22,395 nucleotides of DNA from Mycoemilia scoparia. Taxonomy: Eukaryota; Kickxellomycota; Kickxellomycetes; Kickxellales; Kickxellaceae. The DNA lies in NCBI GenBank assembly GCA_027575805.1, contig JANBPU010000259.1, forward strand, positions 1 through 22,395, written 5' to 3'. Position 1 is the stretch's first letter; each line of letters begins with the position of its first letter. The notes under the pieces were generated by a model. It was not told where the DNA came from and ran no database searches. It saw only the letters and a list, made by a program, of their open reading frames with translations. Of the stretch, positions 8,552-17,800 are shown piece by piece. The position numbers were made by a program, and so were the translations under genes.

Positions 8552-8888
8552 ATTGCAGATTTATTATAGAATGTCGAAGGAGAAAGTATTTGAATAAAGT
8601 AAAGAAAAAACACGTAACTGTGTGCTTCAAGGTAGTGGTTGTTATTTTTATCATAAGCACAACGAGGCTTAATTAATTAGATGTTATTAAAATCATAATC
8701 CTAGAATGAGATGTACGTACCAATGCAGTTTGAATAACAGTGCTGGCAAAAGACATGGGGTTTTGTGGCAATATGATAAACATTAAGTGTAAAGCTTCTA
8801 AAATACAAATATTCATTATTGTAATAGTAGCAGAAAAAAAATAATAATAAATATTTTTGGTTTCGATATTGATGACTATGGCCAGATT
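8552..8888. other. Intergenic region upstream of copy A
   Basis: AT-rich upstream sequence of the minus-strand 198-aa gene. No convincing TATA box; ATTATAATAAA-like strings only. Nothing else is supported. Confidence 0.4.
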
Positions 8889-9165
8889 TCAGCTGGAATC
8901 AAATGTATTGTATGTGGAAATATATCCCCAGTTTTGATCATAATATGTGCCGATCATGTCCAACTTCTGTGGAGCCATTTTGTCCAAGGCCTTGTGAATT
9001 CTGACCATGTTTTAATGTGTTCTTTGCAATAAAATCAAATTTACGCAATTATTTGCATTGGTGATAGCCAGCGACCAATAATTATCAGTGATATATGTTA
9101 AACCTGGATAGTAGTAATAATAAATAGTACTTAATGCAATGAAGTTGAAAAGACTTGAAATAGAA
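8889..9165 (-). pseudogene. Possible decayed coding fragment
   Basis: On the minus strand a frame runs from about 9165 to a TAA at 9012-9014, then continues in the same frame for 40 more codons to a TGA at 8889-8891. The distal part reads MVRIHKALDKMAPQKLDMIG and then YYDQNWGYISTYNTFDSS, which has balanced, protein-like composition. MITE copy 3 sits directly at the upstream end. I do not recognise the parent protein. It may be a remnant of a transposon or host gene cut off by the MITE. Because the plus strand is also partly open here, confidence is low. Confidence 0.3.
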
Positions 9166-9273
9166 ATATAGGCGATTAATTTTGAAGGGTGAAAGTTCAC
9201 TAGCAAAACTGGACATCCATTTGGTTGTGATTGCCCCTATAATCATTCACCGTTCAAAAATTATTGCCCATAT
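9166..9273 (+). mobile_element. MITE-like element, copy 3
   Basis: A 108-bp unit with ends ATATAGGCG and GCCCATAT. It is near-identical to copy 2 in the centre (CTAGCAAAACTGGACATCCA). It forms the left border of duplication unit B, just as copy 2 does for unit A, so the MITE was present before the duplication. Confidence 0.85.
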
Positions 9274-9650
9274 GGAGTAAAGTTGAGCAAAAAGAAGATT
9301 GAAATAATAAAGACGGCTTCAAGGCATTCGAGAGTTGGGATGTATTTATGATTGTAAAGAGGTTACTAGTTTAAAGAAGAGACAATTTCCTAATGCTTCC
9401 TCAGAGCTCAAACAAGATCAGTTGGTTATTTACGAATGAAAAATATAGATAATTATTCATTGTAAACGAGTTAAATGTTATAATAGCAATATGAACTATG
9501 ATGATGCTGACATTGTCACAATGCTTAACTGCGATATTGAAGTGTAGTGTATATGAATGCTAATCTGTATTTGCAAGCAATAATATTGAAATTCCAATAA
9601 AAATATAAAATCCTAATAATTGGCATTTACTGCCACTGCCAAATGGCTGT

Positions 9651-10247
9651 TTAGCGATACATCTTCATCATATACTCGTCGCCATGGTCCAAGGTTTCGC
9701 AATCCAGCTCAAAAAGGCCTCGCATGAAATATTCATAGTGCCCAATCTGTTCAGGCCTATTCAGGTTAAAGATGTTTTGAGGCCTAATTCTTCCTGCCCA
9801 CTTAGTCATTATATTCAGCTTGTTTTCTCTGGTTATCGTAGTAACAGCGCAAGAGAAAAGTTTAGGTCTTTCTACCTCCTTCAGTCCTTTCTTGTGAGCT
9901 TTTAGACATCTGAGCGGATTTTTGTACTTGTTGCATTGAAGCAACCATAGATATGCCTTTTCGTCATAGCTTTCCATTATGCCGTGTATTATTACATTTT
10001 TGTGAGTCAGGATGCTGTGATATCCTGGAATGTCATGGTGTATCTCGATTCCACCTCTTTCTGCGCATAGTTTGGATATGATTGAATCCACTTCTCGTGG
10101 TATCTTGACATGTTGATCAGTTCCAGAGGTATTGGATCCTGCTCTAGATGTGGTCGTTGCATTGGCCTCACTCCTTGCTACGGACCTAGTTCTGGGCTTC
10201 TTTCTAGGGGGTGCAGCCGTACTTGGGGTTGCTTTTGTTTTAGGCAT
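9651..10247 (-). CDS. 198-aa basic protein of unknown family, copy B
   Basis: A paralogue of the genes at 7945 and 14237, of identical length and about 90% identical to copy C by eye. The ATG at 10247 opens MPKTKATP, followed by the same basic cluster RKKPRTRSVARSE and the same core blocks (CAERGGIEIHHDIPGYHS, QCNKYKNPLRCLKAHKKGL, KWAGRIRPQNIFNLNRPEQ). Substitutions concentrate in the N-terminal linker and near the C-terminus, while the stretch from about residue 52 to 130 is almost fixed, which fits selection on the protein. No function can be assigned. Upstream sequence differs from copies A and C, so each copy probably has its own promoter. Confidence 0.75.
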   Translation of the reverse strand: MPKTKATPSTAAPPRKKPRTRSVARSEANATTTSRAGSNTSGTDQHVKIPREVDSIISKLCAERGGIEIHHDIPGYHSILTHKNVIIHGIMESYDEKAYLWLLQCNKYKNPLRCLKAHKKGLKEVERPKLFSCAVTTITRENKLNIMTKWAGRIRPQNIFNLNRPEQIGHYEYFMRGLFELDCETLDHGDEYMMKMYR

Positions 10248-10257
10248 TATTTCAAAA

Positions 10258-10645
10258 GTGAAAAGCTATTTAGCTGTTTAGTTACAGAATTCGTATTACG
10301 ACAAGTGTGTCACAATGTATATTGAAAAATGATAATATAGTAGCCTCGTAAGTTATAAAAATAGGTCAAAGGAAAATTTGCAGAGTAAATGGAGGCACCT
10401 ACAAAAAAGCTAGCATCGTAGCCTCAAGTAGCTCAGAGCAGACATCATTGTGACATCACGCCTGCAGATCAAATTAAATAGGACATTTTGCAGATATTGT
10501 ATATAAAGCGATTAGGCTTATGTTTTCTAAGCTCCCCTCGCAACTTGACACGTACTTTTGTTGATTATTACTATTATCCCAATAATAATTTTTGCTCCTT
10601 TTTATTGACGATACCACCACATATCAAACCTTCAATAGAAAGGAA
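10258..10645. other. Intergenic region with an isolated TATA-like box
   Basis: Contains TATATAAAG near 10500-10508 on the plus strand. The first ATG after it (10519) opens only 14 codons before a stop. No other feature is supported. Confidence 0.35.
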
Positions 10646-10798
10646 ATGGCGCTGCTCGTCAAAGCCCCCCTCTTCAATGATAGATCCAAAGTCATATACA
10701 CTTTTGATTACAATTGTAGTGATAAACTTGCTTCTTATTCAGAAGCCGCTTTGCCACATTACCAGCAACATTGTATTGATTATAATAAGATTGAATGA
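10646..10798 (+). CDS. Doubtful 50-aa ORF downstream of a TATA-like box
   Basis: MALLVKAPLFNDRSK and then VIYTFDYNC...HYQQHCIDYNKIE. The composition is protein-like and a TATATAAAG string lies about 140 bp upstream. However, the frame is short, an earlier ATG at 10519 would be used first, and the opposite strand is also open (10692-10973). It may be a decayed gene end. I do not recognise it. Confidence 0.2.
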   Translation: MALLVKAPLFNDRSKVIYTFDYNCSDKLASYSEAALPHYQQHCIDYNKIE

Positions 10799-11017
10799 GC
10801 TTTGTGATGCATTTTATAGTCATCGCCTTTATTTTATTTTGCTCAATATTGTCAACTGCAACAATAGTTTTTTGGAAAGGGTAAGGGGCTAAAAGGTGAT
10901 ATTGTTTTGGGTAACTAGGAGCTGCATAGATCTTGCATTGGGCTTTTGGTTGCCTACATAGATATATCCACATTTATTAATAAATCTAGCCACTTTGCAA
11001 TAGATCAATTTTATCAT
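10799..11017. other. Intergenic region
   Basis: No supported feature. A 93-codon frame on the minus strand overlaps 10692-10973 but has no promoter or motif support. Confidence 0.4.
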
Positions 11018-11027
11018 TATATAAAAG
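11018..11027 (+). promoter_or_regulatory. TATA box (TATATAAAAG)
   Basis: A strong match to a TATA box on the plus strand. What it drives is unclear. Downstream, the first ATG (11093) is followed by a stop after four codons, so the expected start has been lost or the gene has decayed. Confidence 0.4.
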
Positions 11028-11240
11028 TGCGACAGCATCTTTAACTAAATACTCAAGGCTGCGGAAACAAAGCACCGTTGACTCAGAGAATGGCTCTCAT
11101 TTGATTCATTGACTCAAAGAAAAACAGATCTCATTTGATTACGAGAGGCAGCATTGGCATCGGGAGACTGTTATCAACTACGATGTGACATTGAAGAGTG
11201 GCCAAAGCCATTCTTTTTTATTTTAGTAACATTTGCATCG

Positions 11241-11456
11241 ATGTTAGATGCCAAAAATATGAACACAAGTATACGCAAGCGAATGATTAAACCACGCCAT
11301 TTGATTCCATATTTAGAAAAGCAGAGTATAATGATCAAATCTGTTGGGAATGGCAGCTATAATTTGAAAACTCGCATTGACGCCTACTATAGATCCATAT
11401 ATTATTTTTGGTTATATGGGCACCACACAAAGGCTATAGAAGTGCATACCTTTTAG
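11241..11456 (+). CDS. Uncertain 71-aa ORF, possibly a remnant of a longer gene
   Basis: The open frame reaches back to about 11133 without an ATG; the first in-frame ATG is at 11241. The protein reads MLDAKNMNTSIRKRMIKPRH, with LIPYLEKQS and a Tyr-rich end (YYRSIYYFWLYGHH). A second frame just upstream also looks coding (QHWHRETVINYDVTLKSGQS). Together with the TATA box at 11018 this suggests a once longer gene that has suffered a frameshift, or an unrecognised intron. No family is recognised. Confidence 0.25.
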   Translation: MLDAKNMNTSIRKRMIKPRHLIPYLEKQSIMIKSVGNGSYNLKTRIDAYYRSIYYFWLYGHHTKAIEVHTF

Positions 11457-11966
11457 TGATATTTAATTGAATGTTATCGGCTGTGAATATATGTGCATAT
11501 TTAATAGCTGATCTCATACCTTCTTGACATTTTTACTTCAGCAAGTATAGTTTGCTATTGCTTAAAACATAGTCGTATTATTTCTGTGTGTCTATAGCAG
11601 TTGCCCGAGTTAGATCGCATAATAAGTCAATAAAATATAACAAAAAATAGATTTGAATAAATGTTCACACAGGTCCATCTAGCACAGAATGCATCATGCT
11701 AATGGCGCTTGCATTGAAATTGATATATTTATTCTTGCTTCTTTGAACTGACCTAATGATAAGTGGCTTACTAGCGTCAATAGAAAGTTTGACAACTAAA
11801 TCAATAGCATCTTTATAGCTTTTGAGAGCTAAATAGCAAATAAACTAAATAGCTGGTAATTTACATCTATTCAGGTATCATTCAGATAAATTATTAGTTG
11901 CAGATATAGCTGTATTATTTTAGAGAGTTTACTTACATAGACTGCCATCAGCTGCTTAGAAATTTG
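11457..11966. other. Intergenic region upstream of the nuclease-like gene
   Basis: AT-rich DNA without supported ORFs, RNA genes or repeats. Confidence 0.45.
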
Positions 11967-11974
11967 TATAAATA
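11967..11974 (+). promoter_or_regulatory. TATA box of nuclease-like gene
   Basis: TATAAATA lies 114 bp upstream of the ATG at 12088. The likely start site is then near 12000, in a pyrimidine-rich stretch, with no ATG apart from one in ACATGTATATATTCC near 12003. Confidence 0.5.
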
Positions 11975-12087
11975 TTCAAGCATTTTTTTAGTTTCTGTGT
12001 ACATGTATATATTCCTTACAACAATTATCCTTTACATACAACTCCCTTTAGAATTTATTTGATTTTCTATCCATATATTTATCAATC

Positions 12088-13065
12088 ATGTCTCAACCAT
12101 TCCCAGTTGTTTTGATCCCTTGCAATAGCCACATCATTATGTCTATTCCTTGTGATGACTGTAAAAGGTATTATGATCATCTTCATTCAGATACCTTTTA
12201 CAGTCAATATTTCGACTTCAGTTTACCTCCTGGCCCAAGTGCTTTCTCCAAGCAAAGGCCTCATGATTTACGAGAAAATAATATTTTAATAAACAATGTA
12301 TTATTTGGAAATCTCATTCGTTCTGCTGGCGTACTTGCTCCCGAAGGTCAACTCTCTATTGACCATAATATAAACCACACATTCAGCGAATCTAGTCTTT
12401 ATCCAGAAAACGAACATTATTCGACTACAGCTGTTAAAGAGATAGCCCGACTCGTATATCAGTTTGGGGATGGTTTTCGTGTCGAAAAAGAACAATACAT
12501 AAGATTTGGAAATAAAAGTGGTTATCAAGACATGGCAGTTGTAAGAGATGGCGATATTTTTTGGGTCCATGAGAGTAAACCAGAAGCAGTACAGTATAAT
12601 ACTAATGATCTATTAAATGCCTATTCCCAGGTATATACTGCTGTTGCTGCTGCTCTAAGGAGCAACCTGAATATTCGAACAATCTTGGGCTCATTGGCAA
12701 TTGGAAACCAAGTCAAGCTCTTTTCAGCAGCCATAGGTGAAGATAGATTGGTATTTATCTATCCAGGGATATATTTCTACCCTACAAACTATGAGGTGGT
12801 ACAAAATATGGCTCAAAACTTCAAGGATAAATTTCATTTGGATGATGATGAAGGGCAGGTACATCCAGATATAGAAAATACATTCTTTGATACTAGCTTC
12901 ATTTCTAGTGTTGACTCATTTGATGATGCTAGTAGCATTTCTAGTGAAGATTTATTTGATGATATTATTAGCATTTCTAGTGAAGATTCATCTGATGATG
13001 CTAGCAACTTTTCAGATGATTATCCATTTGATGACACTAGCAGCATTTCTGATGATGATTATTAG
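12088..13065 (+). CDS. Predicted PD-(D/E)XK-like nuclease-fold protein with acidic repeat tail
   Basis: A 325-aa intronless frame that I do not recognise as a named family. Its middle part fits the PD-(D/E)XK layout: a helix with Glu118 (TAVKEIARLVYQF), a strand with Asp148 (GYQDMAVV), a strand with Glu162 and Lys164 (IFWVHESKP), then a helix with Gln181 (NAYSQVYTAVAAAL). The D...ExK...Q order and spacing are typical of nuclease-like domains; this is inference from residue pattern only. The N-terminal 100 residues include CDDC at 22-25 and no signal peptide. From residue 269 the tail is a 12-residue acidic repeat (SSISSEDLFDD type), about 4.7 units. A TATA box lies 114 bp upstream. The gene sits between copies B and C of the 198-aa family in accessory DNA. 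Nuclease-fold proteins of this kind occur in mobile elements and in fungal effector-like families; which applies here is unknown. Confidence 0.75.
   Translation: MSQPFPVVLIPCNSHIIMSIPCDDCKRYYDHLHSDTFYSQYFDFSLPPGPSAFSKQRPHDLRENNILINNVLFGNLIRSAGVLAPEGQLSIDHNINHTFSESSLYPENEHYSTTAVKEIARLVYQFGDGFRVEKEQYIRFGNKSGYQDMAVVRDGDIFWVHESKPEAVQYNTNDLLNAYSQVYTAVAAALRSNLNIRTILGSLAIGNQVKLFSAAIGEDRLVFIYPGIYFYPTNYEVVQNMAQNFKDKFHLDDDEGQVHPDIENTFFDTSFISSVDSFDDASSISSEDLFDDIISISSEDSSDDASNFSDDYPFDDTSSISDDDY
12892..13062 (+). repeat. 36-nt in-frame tandem repeat coding a 12-residue acidic unit
   Basis: Residues 269-325 read as TSFISSVDSFDD, ASSISSEDLFDD, IISISSEDSSDD, ASNFSDDYPFDD and TSSISDDDY. At DNA level the unit contains AGCATTTCTAGTGAAGA. 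The unit length keeps the frame, so copy number could vary without breaking the gene. Confidence 0.8.
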
Positions 13066-13107
13066 TCAACATTTTTTACTTTATTTTAACATTTTTTTAA
13101 AAATAAA

Positions 13108-13127
13108 AATTATTATATATAATAATT
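13108..13127. repeat. 20-bp perfect AT palindrome
   Basis: AATTATTATA followed by its exact reverse complement, 42 bp after the stop of the nuclease-like gene. It could form a weak hairpin in the 3' UTR, but in such AT-rich DNA it may be chance. Confidence 0.5.
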
Positions 13128-13248
13128 ATAAAAATGTGCTATTATATATTTGCAACATATTTTAGAAAATCGCAAACTATTGTAAAAAAACTACGAATTG
13201 TATCTTTATAATTCCTAATCTTATTAATAGAATCTATATCAAAAGTTT

Positions 13249-13672
13249 TTAGAGATCTGAATTTCCGTCAACAAACATTTCTGTAAATTGCATCTCGTTA
13301 CTATCATTTCTTGTTTCAGTAGTCATCGTTAGATAAACAAATCGCCTTGATCTCTTCATTTTACTTTCGATTATCTTATCAGCCTTTGGACACAATGTCA
13401 TATTATTATACTTGATACGCTTATTATTATTTAGCCATGAAGTTTCTCTTTGTAATCTGACATTATGGTGTAGATCAAATATTATTTAGCTGTTATTGAT
13501 ACCAACAGTGGTATTCAGAAATGTCATAATGTAATTTGATGTTTTCTAGGAGTAACATCTGCTCGAGTAAAACTGAATCAAATACTGGTGGTATTCCCCT
13601 GGATCTGTCGTGCCTCCCCATCTCCTCTATCTCCTTCACATTGATCGTGTTCTTGACTTTATTTTGACCAAA
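13249..13672 (-). pseudogene. Decayed coding sequence in two frames
   Basis: Two minus-strand open stretches lie in register shifted by one base. Stretch 13496-13672 (59 codons) includes NVKEIEEMGRHDRSRGIPPV and LLLENIKLHYDISEYHCWYQ. Stretch 13252-13485 (78 codons) includes VRLQRETSWLNNNKRIKYNN, LCPKADKIIESKMKRSRRFV and YLTMTTETRNDSNEMQFTEM. Neither begins with a usable ATG. The composition is clearly protein-like and the ends abut, so a frameshifted gene of at least 135 codons is likely. A TATA-like box (TATAAAAAG, minus strand, 13779-13787) lies upstream, and the first ATG after it (13700) meets a stop after three codons. The parent family is not recognised; a transposon-encoded or lineage-specific protein is possible. 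Confidence 0.5.
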
Positions 13673-13889
13673 TTATTTCTGCTACAAATCAGCTTTCCAT
13701 CTTTTTATATTTAAGAGGTTGAATGTGTTTGGTTGTAGTGACTCTATACGTATATATATAAGATTTTAAGCCTTATTGCTTTTTATAGGCAAACATATAA
13801 ACTGCTTGATTTTATGGATTTGGAGAATTGAGAATTATTATGGATAAATGGTTTCAATGAAAGGTATAGCGATACAGATGGAAGATAAA

Positions 13890-14833
13890 AATAATAAACC
13901 AACTTAAAGACATTCGAGAGTTGGGATGTATTTATGATCATAAAGTAATTACTTGTTCAAAGAAGAGATATCTTCCTAGTGTTTGCTCAGAACTCAAATA
14001 AGATCAGTTTGTTATTTACGAATGAAAAATATAAATAATTATTTATTGTAAACGAGTTAAATGTTATAATAGCAATATGAACTATGATGATGCTGACATT
14101 GTCACAATGCTTAACTGCGATATTGAAGAATAGTGTATATGAATGTTAATCTGTATTTGAAAGCAATAATATTGAAATTCCAATAAAAATATAAAATCCT
14201 AATAGTTGGCATTTACTGCCACTGCCAAATGGATGCTTAGCGATATGTTTGCATTATGTACTCATCGCCATGGTCCAAGGTTTCGCAATCCAGCTCAATA
14301 AGGCCTCGCATGAAATATTCATAGTGCCCAATTTGTTCAGGCCGATTCAGGTTAAAGATGTTTTGAGGCCTAATTCTTCCAGCCCACTTAGTCATTATCT
14401 TCAGCTTGTTTTCTCTGTTTATTGTAGTAACCGCGCAAGAAAAAAGTTTAGGTCTGTCCACCTCCTTCAGTCCTTTCTTGTGAGCTCTTAGACATCTGAG
14501 CGGGTTTTTGTACTTGTTGCATTGAAGCAACCGTAGATATGCCTTTTCGTCATAGCTTTCCATTACGCCATGTATTATTACATTGTTGTGAGTCAGGATG
14601 CTGTGATATCCTGGAATGTCATGGTGTATCTCAATGCCACCTCTTTCTGCGCATAGTTTGGATATGATTGAATCCACTTCTTGTGGTATCTTGACATGTT
14701 GATCAGTTCCAGAGGTATTGGGTCCTGCTCCAGATGTGGTCGTTGCATTGTCCTCACTCCTTGCTACTGACCTAGTTCTGGGCTTCTTTCTAGGGGGTTC
14801 GGCTGTACTTGGGTTTTTCTTTGCTTTAGGCAT
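13890..14833 (-). repeat. Segmental duplication unit C (gene + 3' flank, no MITE)
   Basis: Similarity to units A and B begins near 13890 (AATAATAAA, then CATTCGAGAG at about 13911) and ends at the ATG of the 198-aa gene. The MITE and about 30 bp next to it, present in A and B, are absent. Sequence upstream of the ATG differs from both other copies. Confidence 0.75.
14237..14833 (-). CDS. 198-aa basic protein of unknown family, copy C
   Basis: Third paralogue, starting MPKAKKNPSTAEPPRKKPRT, with the same basic N-terminus and the same core. It keeps the exact family length and has no internal stop. By eye it differs from copy B at about 19 residues and from copy A at about 26, so C is closer to B in protein, although A and B share the longer flank including the MITE. 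That mosaic pattern could reflect gene conversion. Conserved positions across all three include two Cys in QCNKYKNPLRC, several His (HHD, YHS, THxN) and RIRPQ/IFNLNRPEQIG. No function is assigned. Its upstream region is unrelated to those of A and B. Confidence 0.75.
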   Translation of the reverse strand: MPKAKKNPSTAEPPRKKPRTRSVARSEDNATTTSGAGPNTSGTDQHVKIPQEVDSIISKLCAERGGIEIHHDIPGYHSILTHNNVIIHGVMESYDEKAYLRLLQCNKYKNPLRCLRAHKKGLKEVDRPKLFSCAVTTINRENKLKIMTKWAGRIRPQNIFNLNRPEQIGHYEYFMRGLIELDCETLDHGDEYIMQTYR

Positions 14834-17800
14834 TGATATTTCGTGACTGTTAAATTAGTGTGTGGACAAAGGTACTAAATATTGCAAGTTGGTTATAGAA
14901 TAAAGATGGCCAGATGAATAACAGTTTGTAACTCAAAGCAACTCAACAAAGTGCTTCAATGTAGTCGTTGTTGTTGTCGTCATTGGTAAAGTAGGTTTAA
15001 TTAGATTGTATGGTCTAATGAGTATTATTATAAAGATTAAATACAAAATCGTAGCGACTCTGTAGGCTCGTTAGCTTAAAATTCTGCCTTCTAGTCACTA
15101 AGTTTCTTATAAAAAGGACATGGCCACTAATGAGTCCAAATCTACAAACTATATAATATGATCAATCGGCCTGTTGGCTTATTTCTTTATTTAATTGGGA
15201 AATCATCAAAGAAGTTTGCCATTTTATGCCTTTCAGATATAACATAGACGTTAAATCCAAAAACATTAAAAAACAGTTTTTCTTCTTATAGTTTTCCTCT
15301 CTACATTTTTATTACCTAGATTTAGGTGCTTCCCTGTGTGTGATCTCGCTGAATTACCTTAATATCATCATTTCTCTTTATTTTTTATATTCTATTCATA
15401 ACTATTTGAGCCTATATTTTATAAAAATGGCAAAAATATTTTACTTTTATTATACCTTTATTCTTTGTAAAAATGACTAAATATGTTTGTACCTCACAGG
15501 ATAAGGCCGCTTTTGTTTCCCCTCCATCTGATGAACAAACAGACTATAACACATACATACATACCGAAAAAACCCAATCCAATATTTTTTCTGTATCTTT
15601 GTGGCAATTGTGGGTAATACGAACTAAGAATTTAAGCAAAACAATAACCAAGTTTCACATTCACTTGTTAGCAAAGGAAATTTTCAGGAAAAGAAAGGTT
15701 AGATGTGTGGTGGGTGTGTAATGGATAGGAATGATTGCAATCATATATTTGGGTTTTATTTATCTCTCTCTCTCTCTCACTTTTTTTTGTATCCACTATG
15801 AAATGTGTTTTGTTAGAGTAAAAGAGAGCCAACTCGGACAATAATTGTGTGGGTATGCGAATAAGTTTGTTTATTTTCCCTAATAAACTCAACACAATTA
15901 ACATACATAATATAATAAAGGCCAGAAGGATTTGGTTTGCGAGAATCCAGGGTCAGGCCAGACCAAATTTGAGAGGCAGCAGAGTAACAGGCTTATGTGT
16001 GGGTTCTGACTGCTTTGAGAAAAAAACAACTCATTGTTTACATGAACAATACATACAATTCTTGATTTAAATAGCCACCACTCACCACCAAACTCATGTT
16101 TGCTACTTTCTCACCCCTAAAGATTTGGTTTTCTTCTGGATGGATAAGCAAGCAAGCAATCAATCAAATTATACTTTGGCTTTATGTCTATCATTTGTTT
16201 TGCGGTTGGTTACACTGCACAAATTTACATGTGTTGCATACTATGAAGGCTATTTGGTTTCTAGTCATTTTTAATCAAATATCGTCTATACTATGGAGAG
16301 GCAGTTGTTCTTTTGCTAGCTCTTCGATATAGATCTTTCCTTATACCTTCCTCCTCCTCCTCTTCTTCTTCTTCTCCTACTACTTCTTCTTCTTCTACAT
16401 CTTCCTCTTCCTTATCCATGGGTATGATGTCTTTTATAAATTTGAGGCTTTGGCTATTTCCACTACGCACCAGAGAACCACATTTATAGCTGAGGTGGCT
16501 ATGTTACTACTGCGCTTTCCGCACACTCTTCGTTGTAGAATTGTAGTGGCTTAACAATGTCCAATTCCTCAGTCATCATCATCGAATGTTGGCCATATTT
16601 GGCAAAACTTTTCTATTCTACCAAATACTGACTGGCCCTTGTGTTGTGTGGCCGTATGTATTGTGATGTGCTGCTTGTCTATATAATAGATACAGCTTTT
16701 GGTAAAAATATTCTAAACCAGGCTCATTTTTATCTCCCATTATTGGTTCTTGGCAAAATAGGGTCGAGACACGGATGTTTGTGTCTGGCTGTCTGTCTGT
16801 TTTGAGGACATGGGTTGGAGAAGAGGGTTTCTATACACATAATAAGGATACATGTATCGGCATTTTGCGTTGTTATTATATATTCTTGTAAAGAGAAAGC
16901 AGTATTATTATTAGTATTAGTATGGACTAGAATAGAATATCAATCATTATTATACACTTCACCCTTCCCTTCCCTTTCCCACATCTTATCTCGCTATATC
17001 ATTAACATAAGGCCTTTGGCTGCCTTTTTTGTTTACCAAGGCTTTTATATGTATGGCTCTGTTGTTGTAGCTATTGTTGTTTGGCCAGAATATATGTGTG
17101 TGTGTGGGAGGGTTTTGAGGACTTATTTTACTAATTTAAATGGTATTCCATTTTTCCTGTTGCTACATGCATGAGCTGTGGGTGTGTGTTAGCTGGGGAA
17201 TGAAAGCTAATAGATTTGGCATTGTGCTTATTGTTGTTGGGATGCGCTAAATACAATTTATTATTTATTTGGCGCTTACATTATTATGATTAAAGACACA
17301 ATGTGGTTTTGCTTGCTCAATCTCGTAACTCTGTCTGAGAAAGAGAAGGGATAAACTAGGCAGGCTGTTGCCAGGATTTGGGTTAATGTATGTGGCAATG
17401 GTCAGTCACTACTTTGTAGCTTCATTGAATACCTTATTTGGGTAGAGCAGCAGCAGCAGCAGTGCTCTTGCCTGGAATACAGTTTCTTGTAATTGTGGCA
17501 CATTTGGGGGGAGGGGAAGGAGAGAGGGAAAGAAAGAAAGGGTTTTTTCAAATAGAGTAAAGAAGGGAGCAGAAGAATAAATTTTACGGAAAAACGTACC
17601 ATCATCATCGATTAGTCATTTTATTCTTTATATAATACAACATTTGTCCTGCTTGGTTGGTCCTGGGATATTTATTATGTTAGTTTTGTGGGTTTTTCTT
17701 TTTTCTAGTTGATTATCTAACTATACCATATTTGTTATTTCTACTACTGTTGTTGTTTCTGGCTTGTCATATCTCTTTTAGATATCTCTTGTACTTTAGT

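Larger units (their letters stand above)
9166..10257 (-). repeat. Segmental duplication unit B
   Basis: A near-collinear duplicate of 7459-8551 with the same borders: the MITE terminus on one side and about 10 bp upstream of the 198-aa gene start on the other. Differences are scattered point changes and very few indels. Confidence 0.8.

Noticed and set aside
10692..10973. 93-codon minus-strand ORF
   Set aside because: No TATA box, no domain, overlaps an equally doubtful plus-strand frame, and the AT-rich DNA allows chance frames of this size.
15158..15247. 29-codon ORF 50 bp after a TATAAAAAGG string at 15108
   Set aside because: Very short, preceded by another ATG with a 13-codon frame, no motif; the TATA string may be chance.
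16291..16419. Glu-rich 42-codon minus-strand ORF
   Set aside because: Coding appearance is explained by the polypurine simple repeat; the TATA-like string is only about 12 bp from the ATG, too close to serve it.
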